Assembly: GCF_010586825.1 (NCBI RefSeq)
Contig: NZ_JAAAGB010000001.1
Coordinates: 744,001 to 808,000 of the forward strand
Reading direction: 5' to 3'
Source of the DNA: Draconibacterium mangrovi
GTDB lineage: Bacteria; Bacteroidota; Bacteroidia; Bacteroidales; Prolixibacteraceae
Length of the DNA: 64,000 nucleotides
Shown here in pieces: positions 1 through 8,252 of the stretch. The notes beneath the pieces are model-generated. The model had not been told where the DNA came from. It worked only from the letters and a program-made list of their open reading frames with translations, and did no database searches. The stretch's first letter is position 1, and each line of letters begins with the position of its first letter. Both the position numbers and the translations under genes were made by a program.

Positions 1-855
1 AAAGGTGCTGAAAAATACGCTGTTCTTTCTGACATTTTGGGTGACGAAGACCACCTGGGCGACATGGACTTTAAAGTAACCGGTACTGCCGACGGTATTA
101 CCGCTACTCAAATGGATATTAAAGTTGACGGACTGCCATACGAAGTGCTTGCACAAGCATTGGAACAGGCAAAAGAAGGCCGTTTACACATTTTGGGCGA
201 AATGCTAAAAGTGATTCCTGAAGTTCGCGAAGACTTTAAACCAAATGTTCCACGTATCGAAACCGTTCAGATTCCAAAAGATATGATCGGTGCGGTAATC
301 GGACCTGGCGGAAAAGTGATTCAGGCTATCCAGGAAGAAACTAAAACCGTTATTGTTATCGAAGAAGTTAACGATGCCGGTTTGGTTCAGATTTCAGGAG
401 CAGGATTGGAGCCAATTGAAGCTGCAAAAGCTAAAATTAAGGCGATCACTGCACTTCCTGAAGTTGGTGAAATTTACCAGGGTAAAGTAAAATCGGTTGT
501 TTCTTTCGGAGCATTTATCGAGATTATTCCTGGAAAAGAAGGTTTGTTACACGTATCTGAAATGGCTTGGGAACGCGTTGAAAACGCAGAAGACTTTGCA
601 AAAGAAGGCGAAATTATTGAAGTTAAACTGATCGGTGTTGACGAAAAAACCGGTAAACTGAAACTTTCGCGCAAAGTGTTGCTTCCAAAACCTGAAGGTT
701 ATGTAGAGCGCCCACCAAGAGAAAACCGCGGACCTCGTGGCGATAACCGTGGTGGTGATCGTCGACACGATGATCGCAGAGGTGGAGACAGAAGACGTGA
801 TGACCGCAGAGGTGGAGATCGCAGAGAATTCCGTCCTCGTCGCGATAACGACTAA
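1..855 (+). CDS. pnp: Polyribonucleotide nucleotidyltransferase (PNPase), C-terminal part
   Basis: The gene enters from the left edge already in frame (first codons AAA GGT GCT), so its N-terminus is missing. PNPase is the phosphorolytic 3'-5' exoribonuclease of mRNA turnover. Visible parts: the end of the second RNase PH core ([20 protein letters not shown]), a KH domain with the GxxG-type loop IGPGGK, then an S1 domain ([20 protein letters not shown]). The protein ends in an Arg/Gly/Asp-rich tail with a roughly 10-residue repeat (GGDRRxDDRR), probably disordered and RNA-binding. The tail repeat is also visible at DNA level. A strong terminator follows. The assignment is secure; only the upstream extent is unknown. 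Confidence 0.97.
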   Translation, partial: KGAEKYAVLSDILGDEDHLGDMDFKVTGTADGITATQMDIKVDGLPYEVLAQALEQAKEGRLHILGEMLKVIPEVREDFKPNVPRIETVQIPKDMIGAVIGPGGKVIQAIQEETKTVIVIEEVNDAGLVQISGAGLEPIEAAKAKIKAITALPEVGEIYQGKVKSVVSFGAFIEIIPGKEGLLHVSEMAWERVENAEDFAKEGEIIEVKLIGVDEKTGKLKLSRKVLLPKPEGYVERPPRENRGPRGDNRGGDRRHDDRRGGDRRRDDRRGGDRREFRPRRDND

Positions 856-884
856 AAGCTGAATAAATTTCAAGCAAAATAATA

Positions 885-917
885 AAACGCTCCGCCTTTT
901 GGCGGGGCGTTTTTTTG
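885..917 (+). terminator. Rho-independent terminator of pnp
   Basis: An 11-bp stem (AACGCTCCGCC pairing with GGCGGGGCGTT, one G-U pair) with a TTTT loop is followed by a run of seven T. It lies 30 bases after the pnp stop codon and immediately before the 21-bp repeat array. Confidence 0.9.
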
Positions 918-918
918 T

Positions 919-1233
919 TCATAACTGTTCACTACTAAAAGATGACATATCGCTGACACCCGATAATCGTTCGCTCCCGCCAGCGGCTAATGCGCTGAAA
1001 CAAGATAACCATCATCTCCTGTGAGATCACCTGTATCTTCCATAAGATCGTCGTCATCTTAAAATAGATAATCATTATCTGATGGGATAGAACCATTCGC
1101 TGACGGAAGATAGTCGTCATCTTTTACCAGATCATCATTATCTGAATAAAGATAATCCTTCGCATACGGCAGAGAACCGTTCACTGACAGCAGATAGCCT
1201 TCATCTTCTTGAAGATGAGCACTGCGACTGGAA
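919..1233. repeat. Degenerate tandem array, 15 units of exactly 21 bp
   Basis: The stretch can be cut without indels into 15 consecutive 21-mers starting at 919, 940, 961, 982, 1003, 1024, 1045, 1066, 1087, 1108, 1129, 1150, 1171, 1192 and 1213. Most begin AGAT. Two unit types recur: one with a CATCTT or TATCTGA centre (1003, 1045, 1066, 1108, 1129, 1192) and one with TTCGCTGAC or TTCACTGAC (919, 940, 961, 1087, 1150, 1171). Units 1045-1107 resemble units 1108-1170 in order, giving a 63-bp higher-order repeat; two of the three unit pairs match at 16 of 21 positions. No plausible reading frame explains it. It fills the gap between pnp and the next gene. Function unknown. Confidence 0.85.
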
Positions 1234-1258
1234 TCAATGGAACTGGAAGATGGAGGGG

Positions 1259-1311
1259 CTGAAGGACTGAAGGACTAATAGACTGTGACTGAATACTGAG
1301 ACTGAGAACTT
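1259..1311. repeat. Short GACT/CTGA-rich repeat tract
   Basis: Directly after the 21-bp array the sequence continues as closely spaced GACT or AACT words (at 1265, 1273, 1281, 1287, 1300, 1306), 6-8 bases apart. It may be the decayed tail of the same array, since 7 x 3 = 21, or an independent simple repeat. No gene overlaps it. Confidence 0.5.
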
Positions 1312-1367
1312 GCAACCACGCGGAACTTTAACTTCCTTTTCTTAACTTCGTCCAAAATTTGGAAAAC

Positions 1368-1850
1368 ATGGGCAACTGGTCAGAACAACTTCACAATAAA
1401 ATTGACGAACAATTACATGGCGGCAACGATAAAGACCTGCGCTTTTTCCGTATCGATGAGTTTAAACGTAATATTTCGCGCGTTGATGAATTTTCAGGCA
1501 ACTGCCCCGAATGCCAAAAAGCCCGAATCGATATTACAGAAGCAGTTGATACCATTGCCCAGGCGGTGAACAACGTTGGCAAACAGCGCCGCGATTACGA
1601 CCGGCTGATCACCCGCCTCTCAAAACACATGCAAAAGGAGCACGGTTTTTACGCGCCCTACTATTTTACCTACCTTATTTCATTTTTTGGAATTATTGGC
1701 GGCTCCGTTTTGGGCTACCTGCTAATGCAACTGAATGCCGATATAAAACTCGAACTGTTCCTTATTGGTTTTTCCATCGGGCTGTTACCAACCTACATTT
1801 GGGGGCATTTAAAAGACAAAAAGCTGAGAAAAGAAAAGCGGCTAATGTAG
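1368..1850 (+). CDS. Small membrane protein of unknown function
   Basis: Translating from the ATG at 1368 gives 160 residues; a TTG nine bases upstream is in frame but less likely. The N-terminal half is hydrophilic and charged, with a CPEC motif (GNCPECQ) near residue 45 that could bind a metal, followed by a probable helix ending HMQKEH. The C-terminal half has two predicted membrane helices (about residues 103-122 and 130-148) and a Lys/Arg-rich tail, so the soluble part is probably cytoplasmic. A TAACTTCG sequence at 1343-1350 is close to the Bacteroidota -7 box TAnnTTTG. I do not recognise a named family. The repeat array lies directly upstream. Confidence 0.7.
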   Translation: MGNWSEQLHNKIDEQLHGGNDKDLRFFRIDEFKRNISRVDEFSGNCPECQKARIDITEAVDTIAQAVNNVGKQRRDYDRLITRLSKHMQKEHGFYAPYYFTYLISFFGIIGGSVLGYLLMQLNADIKLELFLIGFSIGLLPTYIWGHLKDKKLRKEKRLM

Positions 1851-1958
1851 GCTTAGTTTCGAAAACGGTGATCTGCTGTTACTTTCCCCACACACTCATG
1901 ACTGATATCAAGGAAATTGTAATCAAGAAATATTTATTTAGCGAAAAATAACTGCACA

Positions 1959-4088
1959 ATGAAGAACACTGTTTTATTTGTACTGGCAGCAATTGTTCTG
2001 TTTGCCTGTAATGAACAACAACAAAAATTGGATTATCCTGTGACAAAAAAAGGAGACGTAAAAGACACCTACTTTGGTGTTGAAGTGGCTGACCCGTATC
2101 GTTGGCTCGAAGACGACCACTCGGAAGAAACTGCCGAATGGGTAAAGGAAGAAAACAAAGTAACTTACAGCTACCTGAACCAGATTCCGTACCGCGAAGA
2201 ATTAAAAGAAAGACTTTCGTCGATATGGAACTACGAAAAAGTGGGTGCGCCGTTTAAAGAGGGCGACTGGACCTATTTTTATAAAAACGACGGACTGCAA
2301 AACCAATACGTGGTTTACCGTTTTAAAACCGGAGAAGATGCATCTAATGCAGAAGTTTTTCTCGATCCGAATACGTTTGCTGAAGACGGAACAACATCGT
2401 TGGATGCTTTGAGTTTTTCGGAAAATGGTAAAATTGCCGCCTACTCGATATCGGAAGGTGGTAGCGACTGGCGCAAAGTAATTATTATAAATACCGACAC
2501 GAAAGAGCAAATGGGCGACACACTTGTTGACGTAAAGTTTAGCGGCATTTCGTGGAAAGGCGACGAAGGTTTTTTCTACTCGAGCTACGACAAACCGGAA
2601 GGCAGCGAATTATCGGCAAAAACCGATCAGCATAAATTGTACTATCATAAACTGGGCACAACTCAAAACGAAGACGAACTGGTATTTGGCGGAACACCCG
2701 AAGAAAAACACCGTTATGTTGGCGGTGGCGTAACCGACGATAATCGTTACCTGGTAATTACAGCCAGCGTTTCCACTTCCGGCAATAAACTGTTTATTAA
2801 AGACCTTACCCAGCCAAACAGTAAGCTAATTACCATTATCGGAACCGACGAAAGCGACACTTACGTAATCGATAATGTGGGCACCAAACTTTACCTGGTT
2901 ACGAATTTAAATGCGCCCAACCAACGAGTGGTTACTACTGATTTTAGCAACCCAACTCCTGAAAACTGGGTGGATTTTATTCCTGAAACTGAAAACGTAC
3001 TTAGTCCGTCAACCGGATGTGGTTATTTCTTTGCCGAATACATGATCGATGCCGTATCAAAAGTATTTCAGTACGATTACGATGGCAATATGATTCGCGA
3101 AGTGGAACTGCCGGGAGTTGGTTCGGTGAGTGGTTTTGGTGCCAAGAAAAAGGCTACTGAAATGTATTACACTTTCACCAACTACATTACACCGGGAAGT
3201 ATTTATCAATACGATTTTGAGATCGGCGAATCGGAACTGTACCGCAAACCGGCTATAGATTTTAATCCGAACGATTTTGAAAGCAAACAGGTTTTTTACG
3301 CCTCGAAAGACGGCACTAAAATCCCGATTATCATCACCTTTAAAAAGGGTACCGAACTGAATGGTAAAAACCCAACGATCCTTTACGGGTACGGTGGTTT
3401 TAACGTTAGCCTTACACCAAGTTTTTCGGTTACCAATGCTGTTTGGCTCGAGCAAGGTGGCGTATATGCTGTTGCCAATTTGCGAGGCGGTGGCGAGTAC
3501 GGTAAAAAATGGCATGATGCCGGAACACAAATGCAAAAGCAAAATGTTTTCGATGATTTTATTGCCGCTGCCGAATACCTGATTACTGAAAATTATACAT
3601 CGAGTAATTACCTGGCTATCCGCGGTGGATCGAACGGCGGTTTATTGGTTGGCGCCGTAATGACACAACGCCCCGATTTAATGAAAGTGGCACTTCCGGC
3701 AGTTGGCGTGCTGGATATGTTACGTTACCACACCTTTACCGCAGGTGCAGGTTGGGCCTACGATTACGGCACAGCCGAAGACAACAAAGAAATGTTTGAA
3801 TACCTGAAAGGCTATTCTCCGGTGCACAATGTAAAAGCGGGTGTTGAATATCCGGCAACGCTGGTAACCACCGGCGATCACGACGACCGTGTTGTACCGG
3901 CGCACAGCTTTAAATTTGCCGCCGAATTACAGGCTACACAGGCTGGCGACAACCCGGTTCTTATTCGCATTGAAACTGATGCCGGACACGGAGCAGGAAC
4001 ACCGGTAAGCAAAACCATTGAGCAGTATGCCGATATTTATGGCTTCACATTGTGGAACATGGGCATCAAAACACTGGCCGAAAATTAA
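1959..4088 (+). CDS. Prolyl oligopeptidase family serine peptidase (S9A), lipoprotein
   Basis: Cleaves peptides of limited size after proline. The 709-residue protein begins with a lipoprotein signal (ACNEQ, Cys17), so it is probably exported and membrane-anchored. An N-terminal beta-propeller of the S9 type covers roughly residues 70-430, followed by the alpha/beta hydrolase domain. The catalytic triad is readable: Ser558 in GGSNGG, Asp642 in DHDDRVVP and His677 in AGHGAG, matching the order and spacing of the family. Other family signatures are YGYGGFNVS and [10 protein letters not shown] (oxyanion region). It stands alone and ends at a terminator. Length and motifs are complete, so an active enzyme is expected. 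Confidence 0.95.
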   Translation: MKNTVLFVLAAIVLFACNEQQQKLDYPVTKKGDVKDTYFGVEVADPYRWLEDDHSEETAEWVKEENKVTYSYLNQIPYREELKERLSSIWNYEKVGAPFKEGDWTYFYKNDGLQNQYVVYRFKTGEDASNAEVFLDPNTFAEDGTTSLDALSFSENGKIAAYSISEGGSDWRKVIIINTDTKEQMGDTLVDVKFSGISWKGDEGFFYSSYDKPEGSELSAKTDQHKLYYHKLGTTQNEDELVFGGTPEEKHRYVGGGVTDDNRYLVITASVSTSGNKLFIKDLTQPNSKLITIIGTDESDTYVIDNVGTKLYLVTNLNAPNQRVVTTDFSNPTPENWVDFIPETENVLSPSTGCGYFFAEYMIDAVSKVFQYDYDGNMIREVELPGVGSVSGFGAKKKATEMYYTFTNYITPGSIYQYDFEIGESELYRKPAIDFNPNDFESKQVFYASKDGTKIPIIITFKKGTELNGKNPTILYGYGGFNVSLTPSFSVTNAVWLEQGGVYAVANLRGGGEYGKKWHDAGTQMQKQNVFDDFIAAAEYLITENYTSSNYLAIRGGSNGGLLVGAVMTQRPDLMKVALPAVGVLDMLRYHTFTAGAGWAYDYGTAEDNKEMFEYLKGYSPVHNVKAGVEYPATLVTTGDHDDRVVPAHSFKFAAELQATQAGDNPVLIRIETDAGHGAGTPVSKTIEQYADIYGFTLWNMGIKTLAEN

Positions 4089-4130
4089 GCAACAATTCCT
4101 TCAAAGTTTGGGATAAAAAATACTACTTTT

Positions 4131-4168
4131 GAATTCCCGGTAGCACGATTTGTTACCGGGAATTTTTA
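4131..4168 (+). terminator. Stem-loop terminator after the prolyl oligopeptidase
   Basis: An 11-bp perfect stem (AATTCCCGGTA with TACCGGGAATT) around an 11-base loop is followed by five T. A TACTTTTG sequence at 4124-4131, a perfect TAnnTTTG -7 box, directly abuts it and could start transcription of the kinase gene at 4181. Confidence 0.75.
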
Positions 4169-4180
4169 TGTTGAAGGACA

Positions 4181-4810
4181 ATGCAATTTCTGGTTATTGA
4201 GGGAAATATCGGGGCAGGCAAATCAACACTTTCGCGAATGATTGCCAAAGATTACAACGCTAAACTGGTGTTGGAACAATTTGCCGACAATCCCTTTTTA
4301 CCCAAGTTTTACCAGGACAAAGAACGTTATTCATTTCCGCTGGAACTTTCGTTTCTGGCCGACCGCTATACACAAATTAAAAACGAAGTGCTCAACCTCG
4401 ATCTTTTTCACCCGTTTATGGTGGCCGACTACTATTTCGCCAAAACAGCAATTTTTGCCGAAACCACTCTTAAGAAAGACGAATACCACCTTTTCCGGCA
4501 AATCTTCAACATTATTTTCGAATCGATGCCCAAACCCGATTTGTATGTTTACCTCCATTCGGATGTCGACCGGCTGATGAAAAATATAAAAATGCGCGGG
4601 CGCGATTATGAACAAAATATGGATCCTGTTTATCTGGAGAAAATCGGCGATGGATACTTTAACTTTTTTAAACAAATTTCCACCTTCCCTATCCTTATTA
4701 TCGACATTAACGGCATTGATTTTGTACAAAATCCCGACCATTATCAGCAGTTGAAATCGGCTATTTTTAACAGTGAATATAAATTAGGAATAAACCGTCT
4801 GATATTGTGA
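4181..4810 (+). CDS. Deoxynucleoside kinase
   Basis: Phosphorylates deoxynucleosides for salvage (dNK/dGK/dAK family). The 209-residue protein opens with a P-loop, GNIGAGKST (residues 8-16), after a beta strand. It continues with an LEQF substrate-side segment, the LADRY motif with the conserved Asp-Arg, and an Arg-rich lid (MRGRDYEQNM) typical of this family. Length fits the 200-220 residue bacterial enzymes. The base specificity cannot be read from the sequence. It is flanked by its own terminator and probably transcribed alone. Confidence 0.9.
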   Translation: MQFLVIEGNIGAGKSTLSRMIAKDYNAKLVLEQFADNPFLPKFYQDKERYSFPLELSFLADRYTQIKNEVLNLDLFHPFMVADYYFAKTAIFAETTLKKDEYHLFRQIFNIIFESMPKPDLYVYLHSDVDRLMKNIKMRGRDYEQNMDPVYLEKIGDGYFNFFKQISTFPILIIDINGIDFVQNPDHYQQLKSAIFNSEYKLGINRLIL

Positions 4811-4826
4811 TAAAAACATGGGCTAC

Positions 4827-4852
4827 AGCTTTTAAATATTGAAAAGCTTTTT
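4827..4852 (+). terminator. Stem-loop terminator of the deoxynucleoside kinase
   Basis: A 7-bp stem (AGCTTTT with AAAAGCT), 8-base loop, and a T run. It overlaps the start of the following -7 promoter box, as also seen upstream of the kinase gene itself. Confidence 0.55.
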
Positions 4853-4859
4853 ACTTTTG
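4852..4859 (+). promoter_or_regulatory. Candidate -7 box for the TPR lipoprotein gene
   Basis: TACTTTTG matches the Bacteroidota -7 consensus TAnnTTTG exactly and lies 36 bases before the ATG at 4896. No convincing TTTG is found 19 bases upstream, so the -33 element is weak or absent. Confidence 0.4.
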
Positions 4860-4895
4860 TCTGCTCGAATGTGAATTTTAATTATAGTATAAATA

Positions 4896-6656
4896 ATGTC
4901 TGTTATGAGAAGAATCAACTTTAAACCTATCCCCCTTTTCATTGGTATTGCGGTATTGTTCGCCGGATGTTCCGGACTAAACAAAATGAAGAAAAATGCC
5001 GATCAAATCAACTTCAAAGTTACTCCTGAGGTACTTGAGGCACATGCCAGTGAAGTTGCCGTTGCAATCGACACACGTTTCCCCGCCAAATACTTCAACA
5101 AAAAAGTTACATTAACTGCTACACCAGTGCTAAAATACGATGGTGGAGAAACTGCGTATGATCCTGTTTCGGTACAGGGCGAAAGCGTTGAAGCCAACAA
5201 CAAAGTAATTAGCTACAACGGTGGTAGTGTAAATTACAAAGATGCTGTTGCCTACGATAAAGCCATGGCAAAATCAGAGCTTTACGTAAACATCAAAGCT
5301 ACGCAAGGTGCAAAATCGGTTGATTTCGAGCCAATAAAAGTTGCCGATGGTATTATTGCTACCAGCGAAAAAGTGATTATGATCCCTAAAGCGATTTTAG
5401 GTGTTGAGCGCGAAGCCAACAACAGCGGAAAATACGACCCGAACATCGATGCTTTCCAGCGTATCGTTCCTGACGAAATGACTGCAGACATCAAATACCT
5501 GATCAATCGCTCAAACATTCGCAGAGACGAAACTTCAAAAAGTGAAGTAACAGCACTGGAAGACTACACTAAAAAAGCGAACGAAGACGAAAGAATCGAT
5601 TTGAAAGATGTTGAGGTTTCAGCTTATGCATCACCTGACGGTACAATCGATCTGAACCTTGATCTTGCTGCAAAACGTAAAGAAACATCTTCGGCATTTT
5701 TGGCTAAAAAATTAAAAGAAGCCGGTATTGATGTTAAGTTGAAAACAAAATACACTCCTGAAGACTGGGACGGTTTTAAAACGTTGTTGGAGCAATCGAA
5801 CATTAAAGACAAAGAACTGATCCTGCGTGTACTTTCGATGTACAACGATCCGGAAGTTCGCGAGCGAGAAATCCGTAATTTAAGTGAAACTTTCGATGAA
5901 GTTGCTGACGAGATTCTGCCTCAGTTGCGTCGTGCCAAAATGACTACCAGCGTTGATATGATTGGTAAAACCGACGAAGAATTAAAAGCAGCTGCCACAG
6001 CTGATCCTTCTTCATTAAATCCGGCTGAGTTGCTGTACACCGCGACTTTGTTCGAAGACCTTAACGAACAACTTTCGGTTTACAATTCGTTTATGGAAGT
6101 TTATCCTAACGACTGGAGAGGACCAAACAACGCAGGTTATGTAATGGTTCAGCAATACAAATATGCCGATGCAAAACCATTGTTTGATAAAGCAGAGAAA
6201 CTGGCCAACAACGAGCCTATCGTTAAAAACAACGTTGGTGCGGTTACTTTAACCGAAGGCGATGTTGACGCTGCTGAAGCTTTATTTGGTGCTGCTGCAG
6301 GTGCAGGCGACGCTGTTAACTACAACATGGGAATTGTTAACGTTAAAAAAGCAGAGTACGACAAAGCTGTTCAGTATTTCAACCGTTTTGCTGATGTAAA
6401 CTCGGGATTGGCAAAATTACTGGCTGGTAACAACAACGGTGCGGTTAAAGATCTTGACGCTTGTACAATTGAAGGTTGTTATATGACTGAATATTTCAAA
6501 GCTGTAATTGGTGCCCGCACTGCTAAAGAATCGTTATTGTTCGACAGCCTGAAAGCTGCTGTTGACATGAATGCCGGTTTAAAAGAAGTAGCTAAAACAG
6601 ATATGGAATTCGCAAAATATTTCGACAATGCTAAATTTAAAGCTATCGTTGACTAA
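4896..6656 (+). CDS. Outer-membrane TPR lipoprotein
   Basis: The 586-residue protein has a lipoprotein signal (FAGCSG, Cys near residue 25). A beta-rich N-terminal region (about 40-190) with regularly spaced polar strands follows. A middle region (SAYASPDGTIDLNLDLAAKR) resembles the peptidoglycan-associated OmpA-like fold, as in related Bacteroidota lipoproteins. The C-terminal part (about 365-586) consists of tetratricopeptide-like helical repeats (ELLYTATLFEDLNEQ, NNAGYVMVQQYKYADAKP, YNMGIVNVKKAEYDKAVQ). It probably acts at the cell envelope as a structural or scaffold protein. Single gene with its own promoter candidate and terminator. The exact role is not known to me. Confidence 0.8.
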   Translation: MSVMRRINFKPIPLFIGIAVLFAGCSGLNKMKKNADQINFKVTPEVLEAHASEVAVAIDTRFPAKYFNKKVTLTATPVLKYDGGETAYDPVSVQGESVEANNKVISYNGGSVNYKDAVAYDKAMAKSELYVNIKATQGAKSVDFEPIKVADGIIATSEKVIMIPKAILGVEREANNSGKYDPNIDAFQRIVPDEMTADIKYLINRSNIRRDETSKSEVTALEDYTKKANEDERIDLKDVEVSAYASPDGTIDLNLDLAAKRKETSSAFLAKKLKEAGIDVKLKTKYTPEDWDGFKTLLEQSNIKDKELILRVLSMYNDPEVREREIRNLSETFDEVADEILPQLRRAKMTTSVDMIGKTDEELKAAATADPSSLNPAELLYTATLFEDLNEQLSVYNSFMEVYPNDWRGPNNAGYVMVQQYKYADAKPLFDKAEKLANNEPIVKNNVGAVTLTEGDVDAAEALFGAAAGAGDAVNYNMGIVNVKKAEYDKAVQYFNRFADVNSGLAKLLAGNNNGAVKDLDACTIEGCYMTEYFKAVIGARTAKESLLFDSLKAAVDMNAGLKEVAKTDMEFAKYFDNAKFKAIVD

Positions 6657-6682
6657 TTAAGTTGTGATAAACTTACTGGGAA

Positions 6683-6709
6683 GGGCGGTCGTTTGATCGC
6701 CCTTTTTTT
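6683..6709 (+). terminator. Rho-independent terminator after the TPR lipoprotein
   Basis: An 8-bp stem (GGGCGGTC with GATCGCCC, one G-U pair), GTTT loop and seven T, 27 bases after the stop codon. Confidence 0.9.
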
Positions 6710-6796
6710 GTACAGGTCATGACAAAACCTCTTTTTTAATCCTGCGTAAAACACTATTTTCAGGCTCAATTATTAAGGGAAATTCAAGTAAATGTT

Positions 6797-8167
6797 ATGG
6801 AGTACATAAACAAGTATGTAGAGGAAAACAAAGACCGTTTTTTGGAGGAATTATTTGGATTGATCCGCATTCCGTCGATCAGTTCGATTGCTGCCCACAA
6901 ACCGGATATGTATAAAGCCGCCGGGTACTGGAAGAAAACACTTTTGGAAGCCGGTGCCGATAAAGCCGAAGTTTTTGAAACCGCCGGTAACCCGGTTACG
7001 TATGGCGAAAAGATTATCGATCCGGCACTGCCAACCGTATTGGTTTACGGCCATATGGATGTGATGCCGGTTGATCCCATCGATTTGTGGGACACACCAC
7101 CGTTTGAGCCACAGGTGCGCGACGGGAAAATATATGCCCGCGGTGCCGACGATGACAAGGGCCAGGGCATGATGCACGCCAAAGCTTTCGAGCTGATGGT
7201 AAAAACCAATACCCTTCCCTGCAACGTAAAGTTTATGATTGAAGGCGAAGAGGAAATAGGATCGCCTAACCTGGGGCAATGGTGCGAGGAAAACAAAGAA
7301 ATGCTAAAAGCCGATATTATCCTGGTTTCCGACACTTCGATGCTGGGAGCCGATATTCCTTCCATCACCACCGGATTGCGCGGACTGTCGTACTGGCAGG
7401 TAGAAGTTACCGGCCCGAACCGCGACCTGCACTCGGGTATTTTTGGTGGGGCTGTTGCCAACCCAATTAATGTACTTTGTTCGATGATCAACCAGATGGT
7501 TGACGCAGATGGCAAGGTTACCATCCCCGGTTTTTATGATACCGTACAGGAAGTTTCTGTTGAAGAACGTGCCTTGCTGGGCAAAGCTCCGTTTAACGAG
7601 GAAAAGTATAAAAAAGCACTTGGTGTTGATGAGCTGAAAGGAGAAAAAGGCTTTACAACAAGCGAGCACACCGGAATTCGCCCGTCGTTTGACGTATGTG
7701 GCATTTGGGGTGGTTACACCGGTGAAGGTGCAAAAACCGTATTGCCATCAAAAGCTTTTGCTAAAATCTCGTCGCGCTTGGTGCCCGACCAGGATCACGA
7801 AAAAATAGCCGTACTTTTTAAAGACCACTTTGAAAGTATTGCGCCAAAATCAGTAAAGGTTGAGGTTACCTACCTACACGGTGGCCCCGCTTATGTTTGC
7901 CCGATTGATATTCCGGCCTACCAGGCTGCCGAAAAAGCCTACACCGATACTTTTGGCAATCGCCCGGTGCCGGTTCGTTCAGGTGGAAGTATCCCGATTA
8001 TCTCAACTTTCGAGAAAGTGCTTGGAATCAAAACAGTTTTGATGGGTTTTGGCCTTGAGTCGGATGCCATCCACTCACCCAACGAAAACTACCCGCTGGA
8101 ACAGTTTTACAAAGGCATAAAAACCATTCCGCTGTTTTATAAGTATTTTGCAGAGATGAGTAAGTAA
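6797..8167 (+). CDS. M20 family dipeptidase (zinc metallopeptidase)
   Basis: Hydrolyses dipeptides in the cytoplasm; the 456-residue length and motifs fit the M20 CNDP/DUG1-like group. Metal and catalytic residues are visible: His86 and Asp88 in YGHMDV, the bridging Asp in ARGADDDKG (near 119), catalytic Glu-Glu in EGEEEIG (about 150-154), Asp in VSDTSM, and the late His in AIHSPNE. The lid domain with RDLHSG lies in the middle. No signal peptide. Monocistronic, converging with the fucosidase gene and separated from it by a long palindromic terminator. Exact dipeptide specificity cannot be read. Confidence 0.93.
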   Translation: MEYINKYVEENKDRFLEELFGLIRIPSISSIAAHKPDMYKAAGYWKKTLLEAGADKAEVFETAGNPVTYGEKIIDPALPTVLVYGHMDVMPVDPIDLWDTPPFEPQVRDGKIYARGADDDKGQGMMHAKAFELMVKTNTLPCNVKFMIEGEEEIGSPNLGQWCEENKEMLKADIILVSDTSMLGADIPSITTGLRGLSYWQVEVTGPNRDLHSGIFGGAVANPINVLCSMINQMVDADGKVTIPGFYDTVQEVSVEERALLGKAPFNEEKYKKALGVDELKGEKGFTTSEHTGIRPSFDVCGIWGGYTGEGAKTVLPSKAFAKISSRLVPDQDHEKIAVLFKDHFESIAPKSVKVEVTYLHGGPAYVCPIDIPAYQAAEKAYTDTFGNRPVPVRSGGSIPIISTFEKVLGIKTVLMGFGLESDAIHSPNENYPLEQFYKGIKTIPLFYKYFAEMSK

Positions 8168-8175
8168 AACATTAT

Positions 8176-8241
8176 TTATAACGTTATATAAAAAGGATCC
8201 GGTCTTTTAAAAGATCGGATCCTTTTTATATAACGTTATAA
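8176..8241. terminator. 66-bp near-perfect palindrome, bidirectional terminator
   Basis: Two 33-bp arms (8176-8208 and 8209-8241) are reverse complements with a single mismatch. The core GGATCCGGTCTTTT/AAAAGATCGGATCC is flanked by A/T runs on both sides, so each strand reads as a hairpin followed by TTTTTATATAA. It sits exactly between two converging genes (stops at 8167 and 8253). Confidence 0.9.
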
Positions 8242-8252
8242 TCGAGTAATAA

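Noticed and set aside
935-1120. Possible small minus-strand gene inside the repeat array
   Set aside because: An open frame is expected by chance when the period is a multiple of three; the product (heptad-like hydrophobic text) has no start signal and the unit sequence drifts without codon constraint.
919-1233. CRISPR array interpretation of the 21-bp repeat
   Set aside because: There is no alternation of constant repeat and variable spacer, units are contiguous and degenerate, and no cas genes are present.
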